In this document: positions 22,301 to 32,620 of the stretch, one piece after another
How the letters are laid out: the number at the start of each line of letters is the position of its first letter
Numbering within the stretch: the first letter of the stretch is position 1
Assembly: GCA_040437565.1 (NCBI GenBank)
Contig: JBDOQK010000035.1
Location: 310,001 to 374,000, forward strand
Source: Albugo candida
Lineage: Eukaryota; Oomycota; Peronosporomycetes; Albuginales
Reading direction: 5' to 3'
DNA length: 64,000 bases
The notes under the pieces: model-generated
The model's database searches: none
Told to the model about the DNA's origin: nothing
Seen by the model: only the letters and a program-made list of their open reading frames with translations
Made by a program: the position numbers and the translations under genes

Positions 22301-25141
22301 ACACATTGAATCTGAATGCTNNNNNNNNNNNNNNNNNNNNNNNNNNNNNNNNNNNNNNNNNNNNNNNNNNNNNNNNNNNNNNNNNNNNNNNNNNNNNNNN
22401 NNNNNNNNNNNNNNNNNNNNTACTAAGACTTCGTTGGTGTGTTCCAACTCCAACAGTTGCGTCAGAAAGCGAATTATTGGACCAACGTGAGTCACTACTG
22501 CATCTGACGAGTCCGTTCCTAGCATGAGAGAAGTTACAGCAGCAACACATTGAATCTGAATGCTCTTGAGAACAGCAGACTCGGGGTTTGATAGGTTTCC
22601 ATCTAATATTACGGTTGTATTGATTGGAGATGATGGAACTGATTCTTTAGCGCTTGGGTAGCACAAACATATCAAAGCCTCGACAACTCCAGACTTAGCG
22701 ACCGTCTCTTGTGTGTGAGATCCACAACAAAGTTGTCTCAAAGCCGTGGCCACCAGATATCGAGTCTGCAATGTCGATGCAGTATAGCTCATTTCGATTA
22801 CCGAATGAATTGCTCCAATGTGAGCGCTGGAAGCAGTTGCAGTTGCTTGAGGTACTGTCAGAAGATTACACAGTGTAAAGGTGCACATTTGTATTGTTTC
22901 GGTATCGAGTACGCTTCGACCATAAGAACAGGACGTACTTTTGTCGAAGGGCGTGCTGCTATGTGTTTGTTGGATATCGAAAAGCTTTGACGCTATGAAA
23001 ATCACTTGATTCTCAACTAGTTGGAGACGTGTGGTCTTGTTGCATGAGATATTGTACAGCATCGCAGCGGATAGATACACCAATTGAGCAGCCTTCCACC
23101 CATGGTCTTCGTCTACTGGAAACTTTTCAGCATCACAAATCGTAAGAATCTCATTCACAATTCCATCCTGGATCATTCTGGAATGATTGGATTGATCTCT
23201 ACTCAGATTGTATAAGGTCATCGCCAAAAACAATTTGAGCTCGAGTTCAACACGATAATTCTTAAATGTCGTTTGTTGGCGCTGATTTCTCATAAAGGCT
23301 TTGATAATGTCCAGGCTGCCTCCCGTTACCATTAAGGCGCGATAGGACTTCAATGTTGACAGGTTTTGGAGGACATAAGCCAGCATGTGGTGACACTCGA
23401 CAAGAAAGGATTGAGCTAAATTCGAGACCGCTGTCATCGCGCCTTGTTCCATTAAACGTTGCCGCATGGTCCTAAAGTTGGACAGATTGCACATTCCTTT
23501 GACAAGTAGAATGCATCGAGCATCGACGTGAGGCTTTGTACCCAATTGTCCATCCACAAGTGTCGTCACGAACTCCGTCGAAACGACATTCAGTAAGGTG
23601 TTGAGCACAACGTCTAATTTCGTGAATGACTCCTCAACGCAAGTGAGATTGAAGAGAGCGAGCGTTGGGATATGGGACTTCATATTAATCTCACTGATTA
23701 GATAATATAACGTGTTGGTGATGCCTTCAGCAATCAATTGGGCATGCGATTCCAAGTGGTCAACCGCACACAAATTGCATAAAATCACCGCGCAACTTCT
23801 TTGTATCTGATTATCCTGTACTGTGCTCGCAATTTCTCCAATAACTCTGGCAGTTGCTTTCGCAATCATATAAGCTCGAACTTCCTTCACGTACGACATG
23901 TTGATGAGTGCACTGACGCATAATGAAAGTGTATGTAAACTGTATTCAATTCGATTCTTTTCTTGATAATGTGCGATATCGCTCGTTGTAAGGTGTTCGG
24001 TAGTAGCTCCATGGCTCAATTGGCAGAGCCGCAAAAGTGCTTCAACAGCATTCTCATGCATCATCACCTGCGCATTCTGTGGGTTACCGCTCCAATTTTT
24101 GAGTGCTATTGCGCATTGTTGTAGACGTTTTATATGACGCCGGTCAGGTGAGTTGTCAATCGATCTATCCGTGTTCGGCTCGCCGAGGGTACTCTTTGGG
24201 TTGGTCTTGTGCAGTGCATGCGGGACAGAGTTTGCATCGGATGATGTAGCCGAAAATGCGCTGATGAAGGCTTGCTTGAGAGTACGATTATCAGCTAGGC
24301 TAGAAAGTTTTGTCTCTTTCAAATTCTTTTCTTGATCGTTTCCGGTCACGTCTAAATCACTTTTATGCATTCGTGACATATACAGCATTCCCTCGACGTA
24401 TTCGCCTCGAGTTCCAAAGATATCGCCACTATAAGACCTTATTAGGGTACGACAGTGTTGTGGTGTGATGCTCTCAGATGAGTGATTCAAAAAGCTTTCA
24501 GAATTCGAGTGTATTATATCAGGTTTCGACGTCAGCGGTACATCTTTTCCGACTTTTAATGTTTTTAGAGGTGTACCAACAAGTTTGCTTTGAGACTTTG
24601 ATTTGATTTTGGATAATCTCAGTACTTTATTCCCATGCGCCCTTGACATCTCCAAGTGCTTTGTACCACGATTTATTCCGAATGCGCGTCTTTGGCCAGC
24701 GATCGATGCCTCTTCATTCCCCTTCCTCCGATACTGCAAAGTGCCTACTTTCAATTCTTTGATTCTTTTTGTATCGAAATTCATACATTTGTACTCTTTT
24801 TCATCTAATTCGCTCTGTTCATTCATTGCTGCTTGAGAGGTTGGAATGTGTGCATTCTTTGCAGATATTTCTGCATATTCCATCGTGAATTCATTGAGAC
24901 TCGATATTGATTCCAGCATATGCTCAGGAATCCTCGGAATTGTGCACAAATCAATGAATCGCTTCTGCGCTGGTGATAGCTTTCCATCAGCTTCCGCTGA
25001 CGATCCAGACGGCGTCAGACTGAGCTCCGTGTGGCACGATTGCAAATCATCGTCGAAAATGTCTTTGAATGTCTGCGTTTCATTGCCAAGTAACTTTGCT
25101 ACTCGCTCACATTCGTATTGCCACAAAGACGAAAGATTCAT
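19351..25141 (-). CDS. Large armadillo-repeat protein, frame broken only by an assembly duplicate
   Basis: Two minus-strand frames (down from 25141, and 22281-19351) are one gene. The segment 22177-22320 is repeated at 22421-22564 around a gap, and removing 244 bases joins them in frame as about 1,848 residues from the first ATG. An N-terminal polar region of ~330 residues is followed by tandem armadillo-type helices from about 340 to beyond 1,600. Recurring signatures include AVILCNLCAV, MTLYNLSRD, AALCNLITSN and TTSLSNLSNGSS. The C-terminus is a polar tail with RLRKLTRRENLERI. Armadillo arrays are protein-binding scaffolds. Related giant ARM proteins occur in ciliated and other protists, but the partner is unknown. 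Its 5' end is 122 bases from the divergent SulP start. Confidence 0.8.
22177..22564. repeat. Assembly-type duplication around the 22,321-22,420 gap
   Basis: Bases 22177-22320 (144) recur at 22421-22564, offset 244. There is one difference: A at 22243 and G at 22487. It splits the armadillo gene because 244 is not a multiple of three. The single SNP suggests the two contig ends come from different haplotypes. Confidence 0.95.
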
Positions 25142-25263
25142 GAAAATGCAATTCTTCAGCCGACACGACGCATCGATTCCAACATTTAACCGATAGAAAG
25201 GATGCGCACTTCGTTTCAACCTCGTCCGTTTATTCGCGTCATCCTCTCACAAATCCGTCTCAA
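25142..25263. promoter_or_regulatory. Shared divergent promoter region, armadillo gene / SulP gene
   Basis: Only 122 bases separate the first ATG of the minus-strand armadillo gene (25141) from the ATG of the plus-strand SulP gene (25264). The armadillo frame even stays open to 25219. If both starts are right, the two genes share a very compact bidirectional promoter. No core motif was identified with confidence. Confidence 0.4.
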
Positions 25264-28200
25264 ATGGCAAAAAACAACTCATCAGTCATACTTTGTTCAA
25301 ATGTCCTGCAAGCTATATTATCGGGCATTGTCATCACAATCGGTAAGCTCGCAATAGAATTATAATTCAAACAGAATTTGATTGTTTATATTAGTGATTT
25401 GCCCGTGTTTGCTTGGTTTCTCAACAATTATATTCAGTCATCACGATTTTGCGCCATTTCTCCCTCTTCTGATCAAATTGGTCTACGTGTCGAGCATTGT
25501 ACATCAACTTGTTATTACCATTCTATCCCCGGTACATTTTGCGATCGCACAAGTCCAAGATGCTGGTACCTACCGCCACGAATGCTCTACAGCATAATAA
25601 TTGACGTTGGTTATGCGTAGGGCTCATTTTTCTCTCTATTATGGCTACTTCAATCATGAACCAACTTGCAAGTGAGGACGTTCCAATGGAAAAACGCATT
25701 TCGACAGTTTTGATTCACCTCAGCCTGTCGTCTGCTTTTGTCGGAATCGGTTTGATCGCACTTGGACGTTTTCGTTTGGCTTCGTTTGTGCAGTACCTCC
25801 CCACACCAGTCATTGGAGGGTATCTGGCATACATCGGCTTCTTTTTGATCAAAGGAGGGCTCTCACTAATGACAAATGTACATGTCACGGGTCCGTCAAC
25901 ATGGCTGTCACTGTTGACATATCATAATGTGAGCCTGATGGGACCTGGAATTATCTATGGGATAGCATTATCGATTCTAACAAATCGATTTGGAAATGTC
26001 AGTGTGTTCCCTTGTTGCGTTATCAGTATGCCCATCGTATTTTTTGTACTCGTATACTTGAGCGGAAGCAGTCTTCAAGATGCTCGAGTACACGGATATT
26101 TGGCTCCAGATGAGAAGGGTGTCAGTCTCACTGAAATGTATCATCTTTTCGACTTCAAATCCATTCAGTGGCATGCAATGTTTCCAGCACAAATTCCAAC
26201 CATCTTAAGCATGTTTATTGTAATATCGTTTGCCTCGTCGCTAGACATCGCAGCGATATGCATGGGGACTGGAGTAAATCTGAATTATAATCAGCAGCTG
26301 CAAGTGGTGGGGTACTCCAACTTTTTTAGCGGTATCACAGGCGGTTATACTGGATCCTATATCTTTAGCCAAACATTGTTTGCTTCACGATTCCAACTTG
26401 GAGGTTCTCAGACTCCACTTACAAGAGTAATTGGGCTTACATTGATTATATGCGAGAGTTTTATCGTATCGATGCGGTTTTCGCTCATGTCGGTCATTCC
26501 AAAGTTCCTGTTTGGTTCCGTAATGATATATATCGGCATCGAGTTACTTCGCGCGTGGCTGGTTGATGTGTATACAAAGCTACTAGCATCAGAGTATTTT
26601 GTCGTGGTCTTCACATTTATCGGGTTGAATGTTTTTGGTGTGGAAATTGGGCTTACATCTGGAATAGCTGTGGCTGCCTTCTCTTTCATTCTCGAATACT
26701 CTCGTAATCAAGAAGTTCGGACAATCCAGAAATCAAGCAACGTGATACGTAGCATGCAGCAATACAATCTACTCCATGGAAGACATGAATCACCAAGTTC
26801 ATCTCAAGATCTCGCTCATCCCGCATTATCATCACGACCTATTGTAACAATTCAGCTTCAAGGACATATATTTTTTGGATCAGCTACAAAAATCCAANNN
26901 NNNNNNNNNNNNNNNNNNNNNNNNNNNNNNNNNNNNNNNNNNNNNNNNNNNNNNNNNNNNNNNNNNNNNNNNNNNNNNNNNNNNNNNNNNNNNNNNNCGG
27001 TCATTCCAAAGTTCCTGTTTGGTTCCGTAATGATATATATCGGCATCGAGTTACTTCGCGCGTGGCTGGTTGATGTGTATACAAAGCTACTAGCATCAGA
27101 GTATTTTGTCGTGGTCTTCACATTTATCGGGTTGAATGTTTTTGGTGTGGAAATTGGGCTTACATCTGGAATAGCTGTGGCTGCCTTCTCTTTCATTCTC
27201 GAATACTCTCGTAATCAAGAAGTTCGGACAATCCAGAAATCAAGCAACGTGATACGTAGCATGCAGCAATACAATCTACTCCATGGAAGACATGAATCAC
27301 CAAGTTCATCTCAAGATCTCGCTCATCCCGCATTATCATCACGACCTATTGTAACAATTCAGCTTCAAGGACATATATTTTTTGGATCAGCTACAAAAAT
27401 CCAATCGTGTGTCAAACGTTTGGTCTACGTGGAGCAGAGCAAGGGTAGTCATGAGACCGTGGATCCGGAGCAGCTTCCGCTGCTTCAATGTGATGCTAAG
27501 AATGAGACGGGGCCACTAGTTGACTTGAAAGGGAGCCCATGCATCGATATTGATCAAGAACGAACACAATTTGTCGTATTTGACTTCTCCGCTGTGACCG
27601 GAATGGATGCGACTGCTGCAAGATCCTGTTTTTTTGTGTTGAAATCTCTCTTCCACCGACATGATATCAGAGTTGTTTATTGCGGAATGAATGCAGAGAT
27701 TGAAGCTTTACTACGAGCAAATGATGTGATCTCATCCAACTGGTCCAAAGACACACCTTTTCATCCTGGTAACACATCAAAAGGACACGTTACAACAGAT
27801 TTAGATTCGGCTTTGGAATGGTGTGAAGAAAATATTATATTCAACAAAGCACCTGACTTTTACATTGCGAGCCATAAACGAAAGCTTTCGTTGTTCAGTA
27901 TTTTACAAGCGTATTTGCCTGCTGAAAAGCAGATATATTTGTCAAGAAATTTTGAGTCAGATCAACTTGAAGACATCTTTAAGGTACAAACTTGGGAGAA
28001 ATCCCAACAAATTTTTGGAATTGGCGATCATCCGATCGGATGGTATGTGTTATTACGCGGACAGATAAGTCTTTTTTCCAGATCCACGCTCACAAGGTCC
28101 AATTCTCCGCCATCTTTGGTCTCCAGACAATCCGGACGGTATACCAGCACTTCACAAACACGCTCAACCGTAGACCAGAGTTTGAGCAATTTACTTGATT

Positions 28201-28460
28201 CATCACATTCATGTGAATGGTTGCAATTATTCGGTCGCGTGCACGCCGGATGCGTCTTTGGAGACTTGGATTTCGTTCTGCAACAGCCACGTCAAACTGC
28301 TGCTGTTGTCACTTGTGACAATACGATCACGGCGCTTATAACTCGAGACAAACTGACCTTTCTTGAGACCAATCGAATCGAATTGGCATTCATTCTACAG
28401 CATATAATGATGCGGGCATCGTACATACCGATGGCTGATAAATTACATTCCAACGTTTAA
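25264..28460 (+). CDS. SulP anion transporter with STAS and cyclic-nucleotide-binding domains
   Basis: Exons are 25264-25342, 25395-25565 and 25621-28460. Introns of 52 and 55 bases (GTAAGC...TTAG; GTACCT...GTAG) join SGIVITI to VICPCLLGFSTIIF and QDAG to LIFLSIM in frame. The last exon includes a gap plus a 407-base duplicate (507 bases, in frame); without it the protein is about 860 residues. The membrane domain shows PTPVIGGYLAYIGFFLIKGG and ASSLDIAAI. A STAS domain starts near residue 489 (VTIQLQGHIFFGSATKIQ; VVFDFSAVTGMDATAARS). A cNMP-binding domain spans about 700-840 (GWYVLLRGQISLF, GCVFGDLDFV). The layout matches the fungal/protist SulP branch of YGR125W type, probably vacuolar. The transported anion is unknown. 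Confidence 0.92.
26491..27404 (+). repeat. Assembly-type duplication around the 26,898-26,997 gap
   Basis: Bases 26491-26897 (407) recur at 26998-27404, offset 507, with no difference seen. The offset is a multiple of three, so the artefact hides inside an open frame and lengthens the SulP protein by 169 codons (part of the TM domain and the STAS start appear twice). Confidence 0.95.
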
Positions 28461-28465
28461 TTCTG

Positions 28466-28678
28466 TTACACTGTCTTAGCATCTGGACGCACACCTACCC
28501 AGAAATCCATCGATTCATGCCTTTCTTCCATCATATTTATTTCTTTGGCCGAAAGACGTGAATCAGAAAGGATGAAATTTGGCGGAATATGAAGCTTTTT
28601 TGTGCGTGCTAGCGCCTCTTCTGGATTGCATGTAATTGGAAGGCGGCAAAGTACCCAAACGCATCTTATCCTATACCC
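28466..28678 (-). CDS. Unidentified terminal exon or small gene
   Basis: A minus-strand open frame of 70 codons ends 5 bases from the SulP stop codon. It reads like real protein: NPEEALARTKKLHIPPNFIL then ERHESMDFWVGVRPDAKTV. I do not recognise the family. No good start codon lies near its 5' end, so it may be the last exon of a spliced gene whose first exons overlap the COX14-like frame above it. Confidence 0.35.
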   Translation of the reverse strand, partial: GYRIRCVWVLCRLPITCNPEEALARTKKLHIPPNFILSDSRLSAKEINMMEERHESMDFWVGVRPDAKTV

Positions 28679-28771
28679 TCAATACCTAATGATAGAGTTG
28701 TCGATGAGTCTAGCTTGAGACATTTGAGAGGACGGAAGGGTGTCGTGAACCCAAAGCGTTATCTCAGCATC

Positions 28772-28983
28772 CTATTTTTTCCATACTTTTGGGCATTTGT
28801 GACGTATGTCGTGCCGTATCGCATGTATTTTCTGTCTTTTGTAGCTTTTTAAACGCTTTTTCAAGCCCACAATACTTGTGTCGACAGATAGGAAGGAAAG
28901 GTTGACATCAGTACAGTATGAATAACAAAAAGCCTGTATGCGAGATCAACTAATTGATGAGTTCCTTTGCGCCATTTTTCCAT
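28772..28983 (-). CDS. Tiny COX14-like membrane protein (tentative)
   Basis: Splicing exon 28983-28876 to 28831-28772 across a 44-base GT-AG intron (GTATTG...GACAG) gives 55 residues. It begins MEKWRKGTHQLVDLAYRLF, followed by a single hydrophobic helix and a basic tail (HAIRHDIRHK). Length, one TM helix and the pattern G-x2-QL-x-D-x2-Y-x2-F match COX14, a cytochrome c oxidase assembly factor of the mitochondrial inner membrane (57 residues in human). Similarity is short, so chance cannot be excluded. The frame could also be the 5' part of a longer gene ending at 28466. Confidence 0.35.
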
Positions 28984-29137
28984 GTTTTAATCTCTCTAAT
29001 CGAATTTCACAAGGCGTCGAACGTTTGTCTTAGTTCTCGTCAAAGTGCGCTCAAACTATAATCATTTTTACAATAGATTGAGCACTCGGCTGTGTGTCAT
29101 TCAATCGCACCAAAAGGCTGATCAAATCAAATATTCA

Positions 29138-30334
29138 ATGCAAAGAAAACTACGTAAAGCATGCTCACTGCCCTCTTGCTCACGTCAAGTCGGCCAATGT
29201 ATGCACTGCACTTGTGATGGAAGATGCGGACAACACGCACCTGGAATGTGTGGTGTTCGAAGAGAAGGAAACGGGAAATCCTGCAAGCATTTTGGATGCT
29301 CACGTGATGCCAATTGCTTACATAGTACTCGTGCCACATGCTGTCAATGCCGGAACTTGATTGCTACGAGATCACTGTCGGCTATGGAACGAAGTAAGAA
29401 GCGATTTAGATCGTCCACGAATCTTGAACTTGCGGCTGGGATCGAAACAAACAACAAGCTCAGAAAGATCCAAAATTGTAGGGTCCCCGATCAACCAGTT
29501 CTTTCTTTGGCAGAGGAAAGAGAACGATCAGACTCCTCGCTAAGTGAGAATGATATCAATGAGCTGCTGCTTCTACTAGGCGAAGAGAACCATTGCAAGC
29601 CAAGCGTGGTGAAATCCGGACTCGAAAACACTTCAGAAACACCATTTTCGTTATGGGAATGCAAACACTGGCAAGCAAGAAAAGATTCGTGTGATTTGAT
29701 TGTCATAGCGAGTAATGTAGAATTCTACGTTCACCAATTCCCAATTCTTGTGCAGAGCAAACGATTGCATGATTTGGCAACGTCAGTAGACACCAGGTCA
29801 AATAGAAACGAAAAGGAAGTCTCCATTCCGATTCTCAAACTGCCTCACGACTTTCCCGGCGATGTTGAGCTTTTCGAGCAGCTGTGTATTTATTGGTATT
29901 CGGGCACAACAAGTCATTCTTTGATATCAAAGAAACGATGCTGTTGTAATTTGAATCGTCTGCCAACTGTGATTGCGGCTATGGAGTACCTTCAAGTATC
30001 GACTGAAACACAAGCACATCTTCGCCAGTTATTCGTGCCCCTCCTAAAAGGCCAGACATTGGAGCCGCTCGTGTGCTTCATCAATCACGTTTACGAGCAG
30101 ATGGTTCTAGATCGGATAACACATCTTTATGGCAATCAGGAGACTCTAGCGTTGTGCATGCAAACACTGTTCATGCGTGTGCACTGTTTAGCATCCGATA
30201 AGATTCCAGTACTTTTGACACTACCAAATGAGATTTTCACACAAATCATGCCAAACGTACTGAGATCACATAGAGACATCGCAAATGGAGGAGAAAAGTT
30301 TTATGGAGAGTGTACTGCCAGTATTTCAGTTTGA
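29138..30334 (+). CDS. Cys-rich BTB/POZ-like protein
   Basis: From the first in-frame ATG the protein has 398 residues. Residues ~8-65 contain many Cys and His (CTCDGRCGQHAPGMCG, SCKHFGCSRDANC), a zinc-binding pattern like the repeated Cys fingers common in oomycete proteins. A BTB/POZ fold follows at about 190-280: CDLIVIASNVEFYVHQFPIL and LPHDFPGDVELFEQLCIYWY. It is closest to the plant NPH3-type BTB, where such domains bind cullin-3 ubiquitin ligases. The C-terminal ~110 residues are helical (EPLVCFINHVYEQMV) without a named domain. A role as substrate adaptor is inferred only from the fold. It converges on the nucleotide-sugar transporter (15 bases apart). Confidence 0.65.
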   Translation: MQRKLRKACSLPSCSRQVGQCMHCTCDGRCGQHAPGMCGVRREGNGKSCKHFGCSRDANCLHSTRATCCQCRNLIATRSLSAMERSKKRFRSSTNLELAAGIETNNKLRKIQNCRVPDQPVLSLAEERERSDSSLSENDINELLLLLGEENHCKPSVVKSGLENTSETPFSLWECKHWQARKDSCDLIVIASNVEFYVHQFPILVQSKRLHDLATSVDTRSNRNEKEVSIPILKLPHDFPGDVELFEQLCIYWYSGTTSHSLISKKRCCCNLNRLPTVIAAMEYLQVSTETQAHLRQLFVPLLKGQTLEPLVCFINHVYEQMVLDRITHLYGNQETLALCMQTLFMRVHCLASDKIPVLLTLPNEIFTQIMPNVLRSHRDIANGGEKFYGECTASISV

Positions 30335-30348
30335 TAAAAAAGGATGCT

Positions 30349-31443
30349 TTAAATGATTTTGCTGATGATTTTCTCTTGATGGGGGAAGGCACTGTATAGC
30401 ATCAAGCTTATGCCTACCAAGAATGCTGCAACCCATGTCTCGAAAGAGAGCTCTTTTTCATACGCCACTGATTCAACGAGTGCAGTGCATATAATACCTC
30501 CGACAAGTGCGAATGACTTGAGCACACCACCTGCGTATTTTGTCACTACGCCGACAAGAAGACCTCCGACCGCGTTACACAGTACAGGGAGAAGCGTATA
30601 AATATTCCATCCCGTAAATGAGATAGATCCGTCTTCAATCGTGGCAGTTCGGACGTACGACGAGATCAACTTTTGGAATAAGACGAAACAAGTTCCATAA
30701 ATTGATAATTCCATGGTTACTAAGGCCGTATCGCGCGAATAAATTTGCATGGACCGCTGGGTCAATGCTGCTCCCAATCCCGACAGGATTGACGCAAATA
30801 TAAGTGGAATGACACCAAGTCGAAAAGAAGGCGAAGACGTTTGAATTACGCTGGACAGATCCGCATCCTTCGTCGGGAGTTCCTTCTCTTGCGATAATGA
30901 TAAGGCCGCAGCCGAAAGCAAAAGCATCGAAACTATCAGACAACAAACGAATTTGGTAAGATTAATGAGCTAGACAATACCAGGAGTCTATTACGTACAG
31001 CATTGCACACTAGAAAATCTCTTCCCAAGTAACATATAAACGAATAAAGCAGTCCATAGCAGCTTTGTTTGATTCAATAGGTTGAACAAGAGCGGTGGTA
31101 AATTCTGATACGAAATTAACACTAGGCTGTTCTGTATTGCATACGTGCAGGCCGGGATACCTGAATATCGCAAACTCTCGATAAATCGCCATGATTTCGC
31201 ATTACTACTAAATCTGCCGGAAGTTGCAAGAATTATACTCGCAATAAGGAATTTGCATATTTCGCAAGCTATCACCAAAGTGAATGGATGCTGTACGTTT
31301 GAAGCGAATGTTTTGTACAATAGCGGCTGAATACCAAACTGTACAGACAAAAGACCTAAGAAAATGTACCCCACAACCGCCCGCCGTGTTCCGCGACGAG
31401 GTGTTCCCATTGTTCGATCCGTTTTATTTGTGGGACCTTGCAT
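30349..31443 (-). CDS. Nucleotide-sugar transporter (UDP-galactose/CMP-sialate family)
   Basis: Two exons, 31443-30999 and 30932-30349, are joined over a 66-base intron (GTACGT...GATAG) into 342 residues, the usual length of the family. About ten hydrophobic helices are visible. Family blocks include GIQPLLYKTFASNVQHPF, IPACTYAIQNSLVLISYQNL, LLNQTKLLWTALFVYMLLGKR and, near the C-terminus, LCNAVGGLLVGVVTKYAGG. These proteins exchange nucleotide sugars for nucleoside monophosphates across the Golgi membrane. The sugar cannot be told from sequence. It converges with the BTB gene and is divergent from the NicO-like gene. Confidence 0.9.
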
Positions 31444-31509
31444 TTGCTAATTTAGAGCATCACCCCCCCCCTCCCAATCATATCTCTATATTACTACAAA
31501 ACATGACCA

Positions 31510-31681
31510 CTAGAATGTCTCTTTCCTGCTTGAGTTTATTGCAAANNNNNNNNNNNNNNNNNNNNNNNNNNNNNNNNNNNNNNNNNNNNNNNNNNNNNNN
31601 NNNNNNNNNNNNNNNNNNNNNNNNNNNNNNNNNNNNNNNNNNNNNCTAGAATGTCTCTTTCCTGCTTGAGTTTATTGCAAA
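31510..31681. repeat. Short assembly-type duplication around the 31,546-31,645 gap
   Basis: Bases 31510-31545 (36) recur at 31646-31681. They start CTAGAATGTCTCTTTCC and abut the 100-N gap. It lies between two genes and breaks no frame. Confidence 0.95.
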
Positions 31682-31744
31682 AATAGTACAATCAACAGTA
31701 CCAATGCGCCCTGTTTTTTGCTTGAACACACTTCTGAATATAAA

Positions 31745-32620
31745 ATGACGATGAAATATGATCTGCCAGTGAGCAGCATCGTGACAATAGGAACTGAGTT
31801 TGGTGTGCTACATATGATATCTGGAATTGATCATTTTGGAGCACTGATAGTGTTTCTTTCGATGATCGATTGGAATGCGATTAAAACTGCTGCCTGTTGG
31901 GCTTTTGGTCATTCCGTTGGCGTAGCGACGATTGCGTGGCTACAAACATTCTTCAGCACATCACACTTAAGGTTTACTGAAAGTATCTGCAAGTTCTTAG
32001 CTGGTCTCGCGCTGTTATCGTTGGGCATTTTAGCAGCTATCTTCCATCGGACTCTACATCACTCAGACGACGGCGACGGTCATAGATTAGAAACTACGAT
32101 CCAAGAGCGAGAAGACGAAGAAGAAGAAGAAGAAGAAGTACATAAGGAAAGAAGCTTACTATTCTCGAGCAACAAGACGAAGGACATAGACGACAATGTG
32201 TCCAAACCCGCCACATTCTGTCGATCGTTTCGGATGAAAATGGCAAGGAAAGAGCGTGAATGGTGGCGTTCCATCTTGCTTAATCAAAAATTACAGATTA
32301 TCTATCGAGTTTTGATATGGAGCTACGGTCTCATACAAGGCTTGGCTGATTCAGTTGGATTATTGGGTACACTTCCATCCATGATACTAGCTGATCTTTA
32401 CTATTCGACGATTTACATTGCTGTCTTCTGTATAGCAGGAATACTGATGGCAATTGCTACAGCTATATTGTATGCGCATATGGTACTACGCGATAGAAAA
32501 CGTTATGAGAATCGTGAATGCCGAATTGAATGCATTGCGGCATTCCTTTGCACAATTATGGGACTTTTCTTCCTCTATAAATCGATATGCACCCTCTCGA
32601 CATATGATCCCGAAATATAA
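31745..32620 (+). CDS. NicO/UreH-like metal (nickel/cobalt) permease
   Basis: From the ATG at 31745 (31718 is TTG) the protein has 291 residues. It has about six membrane helices in two halves. The first half carries FGVLHMISGIDHF and WAFGHSVGVATIAW; the spaced His/Asp residues (H-x5-DH, GH) are the metal-site pattern of NicO/UreH transporters. A hydrophilic loop (about residues 115-185) contains a run of Glu encoded by GAA repeats. The second half includes YGLIQGLADSVGLLG and a final helix. It probably exports or imports Ni2+/Co2+, but family members vary. Its stop overlaps the first possible ATG of the downstream kinase. Confidence 0.75.
   Translation: MTMKYDLPVSSIVTIGTEFGVLHMISGIDHFGALIVFLSMIDWNAIKTAACWAFGHSVGVATIAWLQTFFSTSHLRFTESICKFLAGLALLSLGILAAIFHRTLHHSDDGDGHRLETTIQEREDEEEEEEEVHKERSLLFSSNKTKDIDDNVSKPATFCRSFRMKMARKEREWWRSILLNQKLQIIYRVLIWSYGLIQGLADSVGLLGTLPSMILADLYYSTIYIAVFCIAGILMAIATAILYAHMVLRDRKRYENRECRIECIAAFLCTIMGLFFLYKSICTLSTYDPEI
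32106..32138 (+). repeat. GAA microsatellite encoding a Glu run
   Basis: GAAGACGAAGAAGAAGAAGA and following GAA units lie in the cytosolic loop of the NicO-like gene. They encode EDEEEEEEEV. The run keeps frame and may vary in length between alleles. Confidence 0.85.

Noticed and set aside
24001-24040. tRNA-like A-box (GGCTCAATTGGCAGAGC) inside the armadillo gene
   Set aside because: No B-box at the right distance, and the stretch is coding.
26491-27404. Internal repeat in the SulP transporter (duplicated TM/STAS segment)
   Set aside because: The repeat is exact at DNA level and bounded by the gap. The in-frame length is coincidence.
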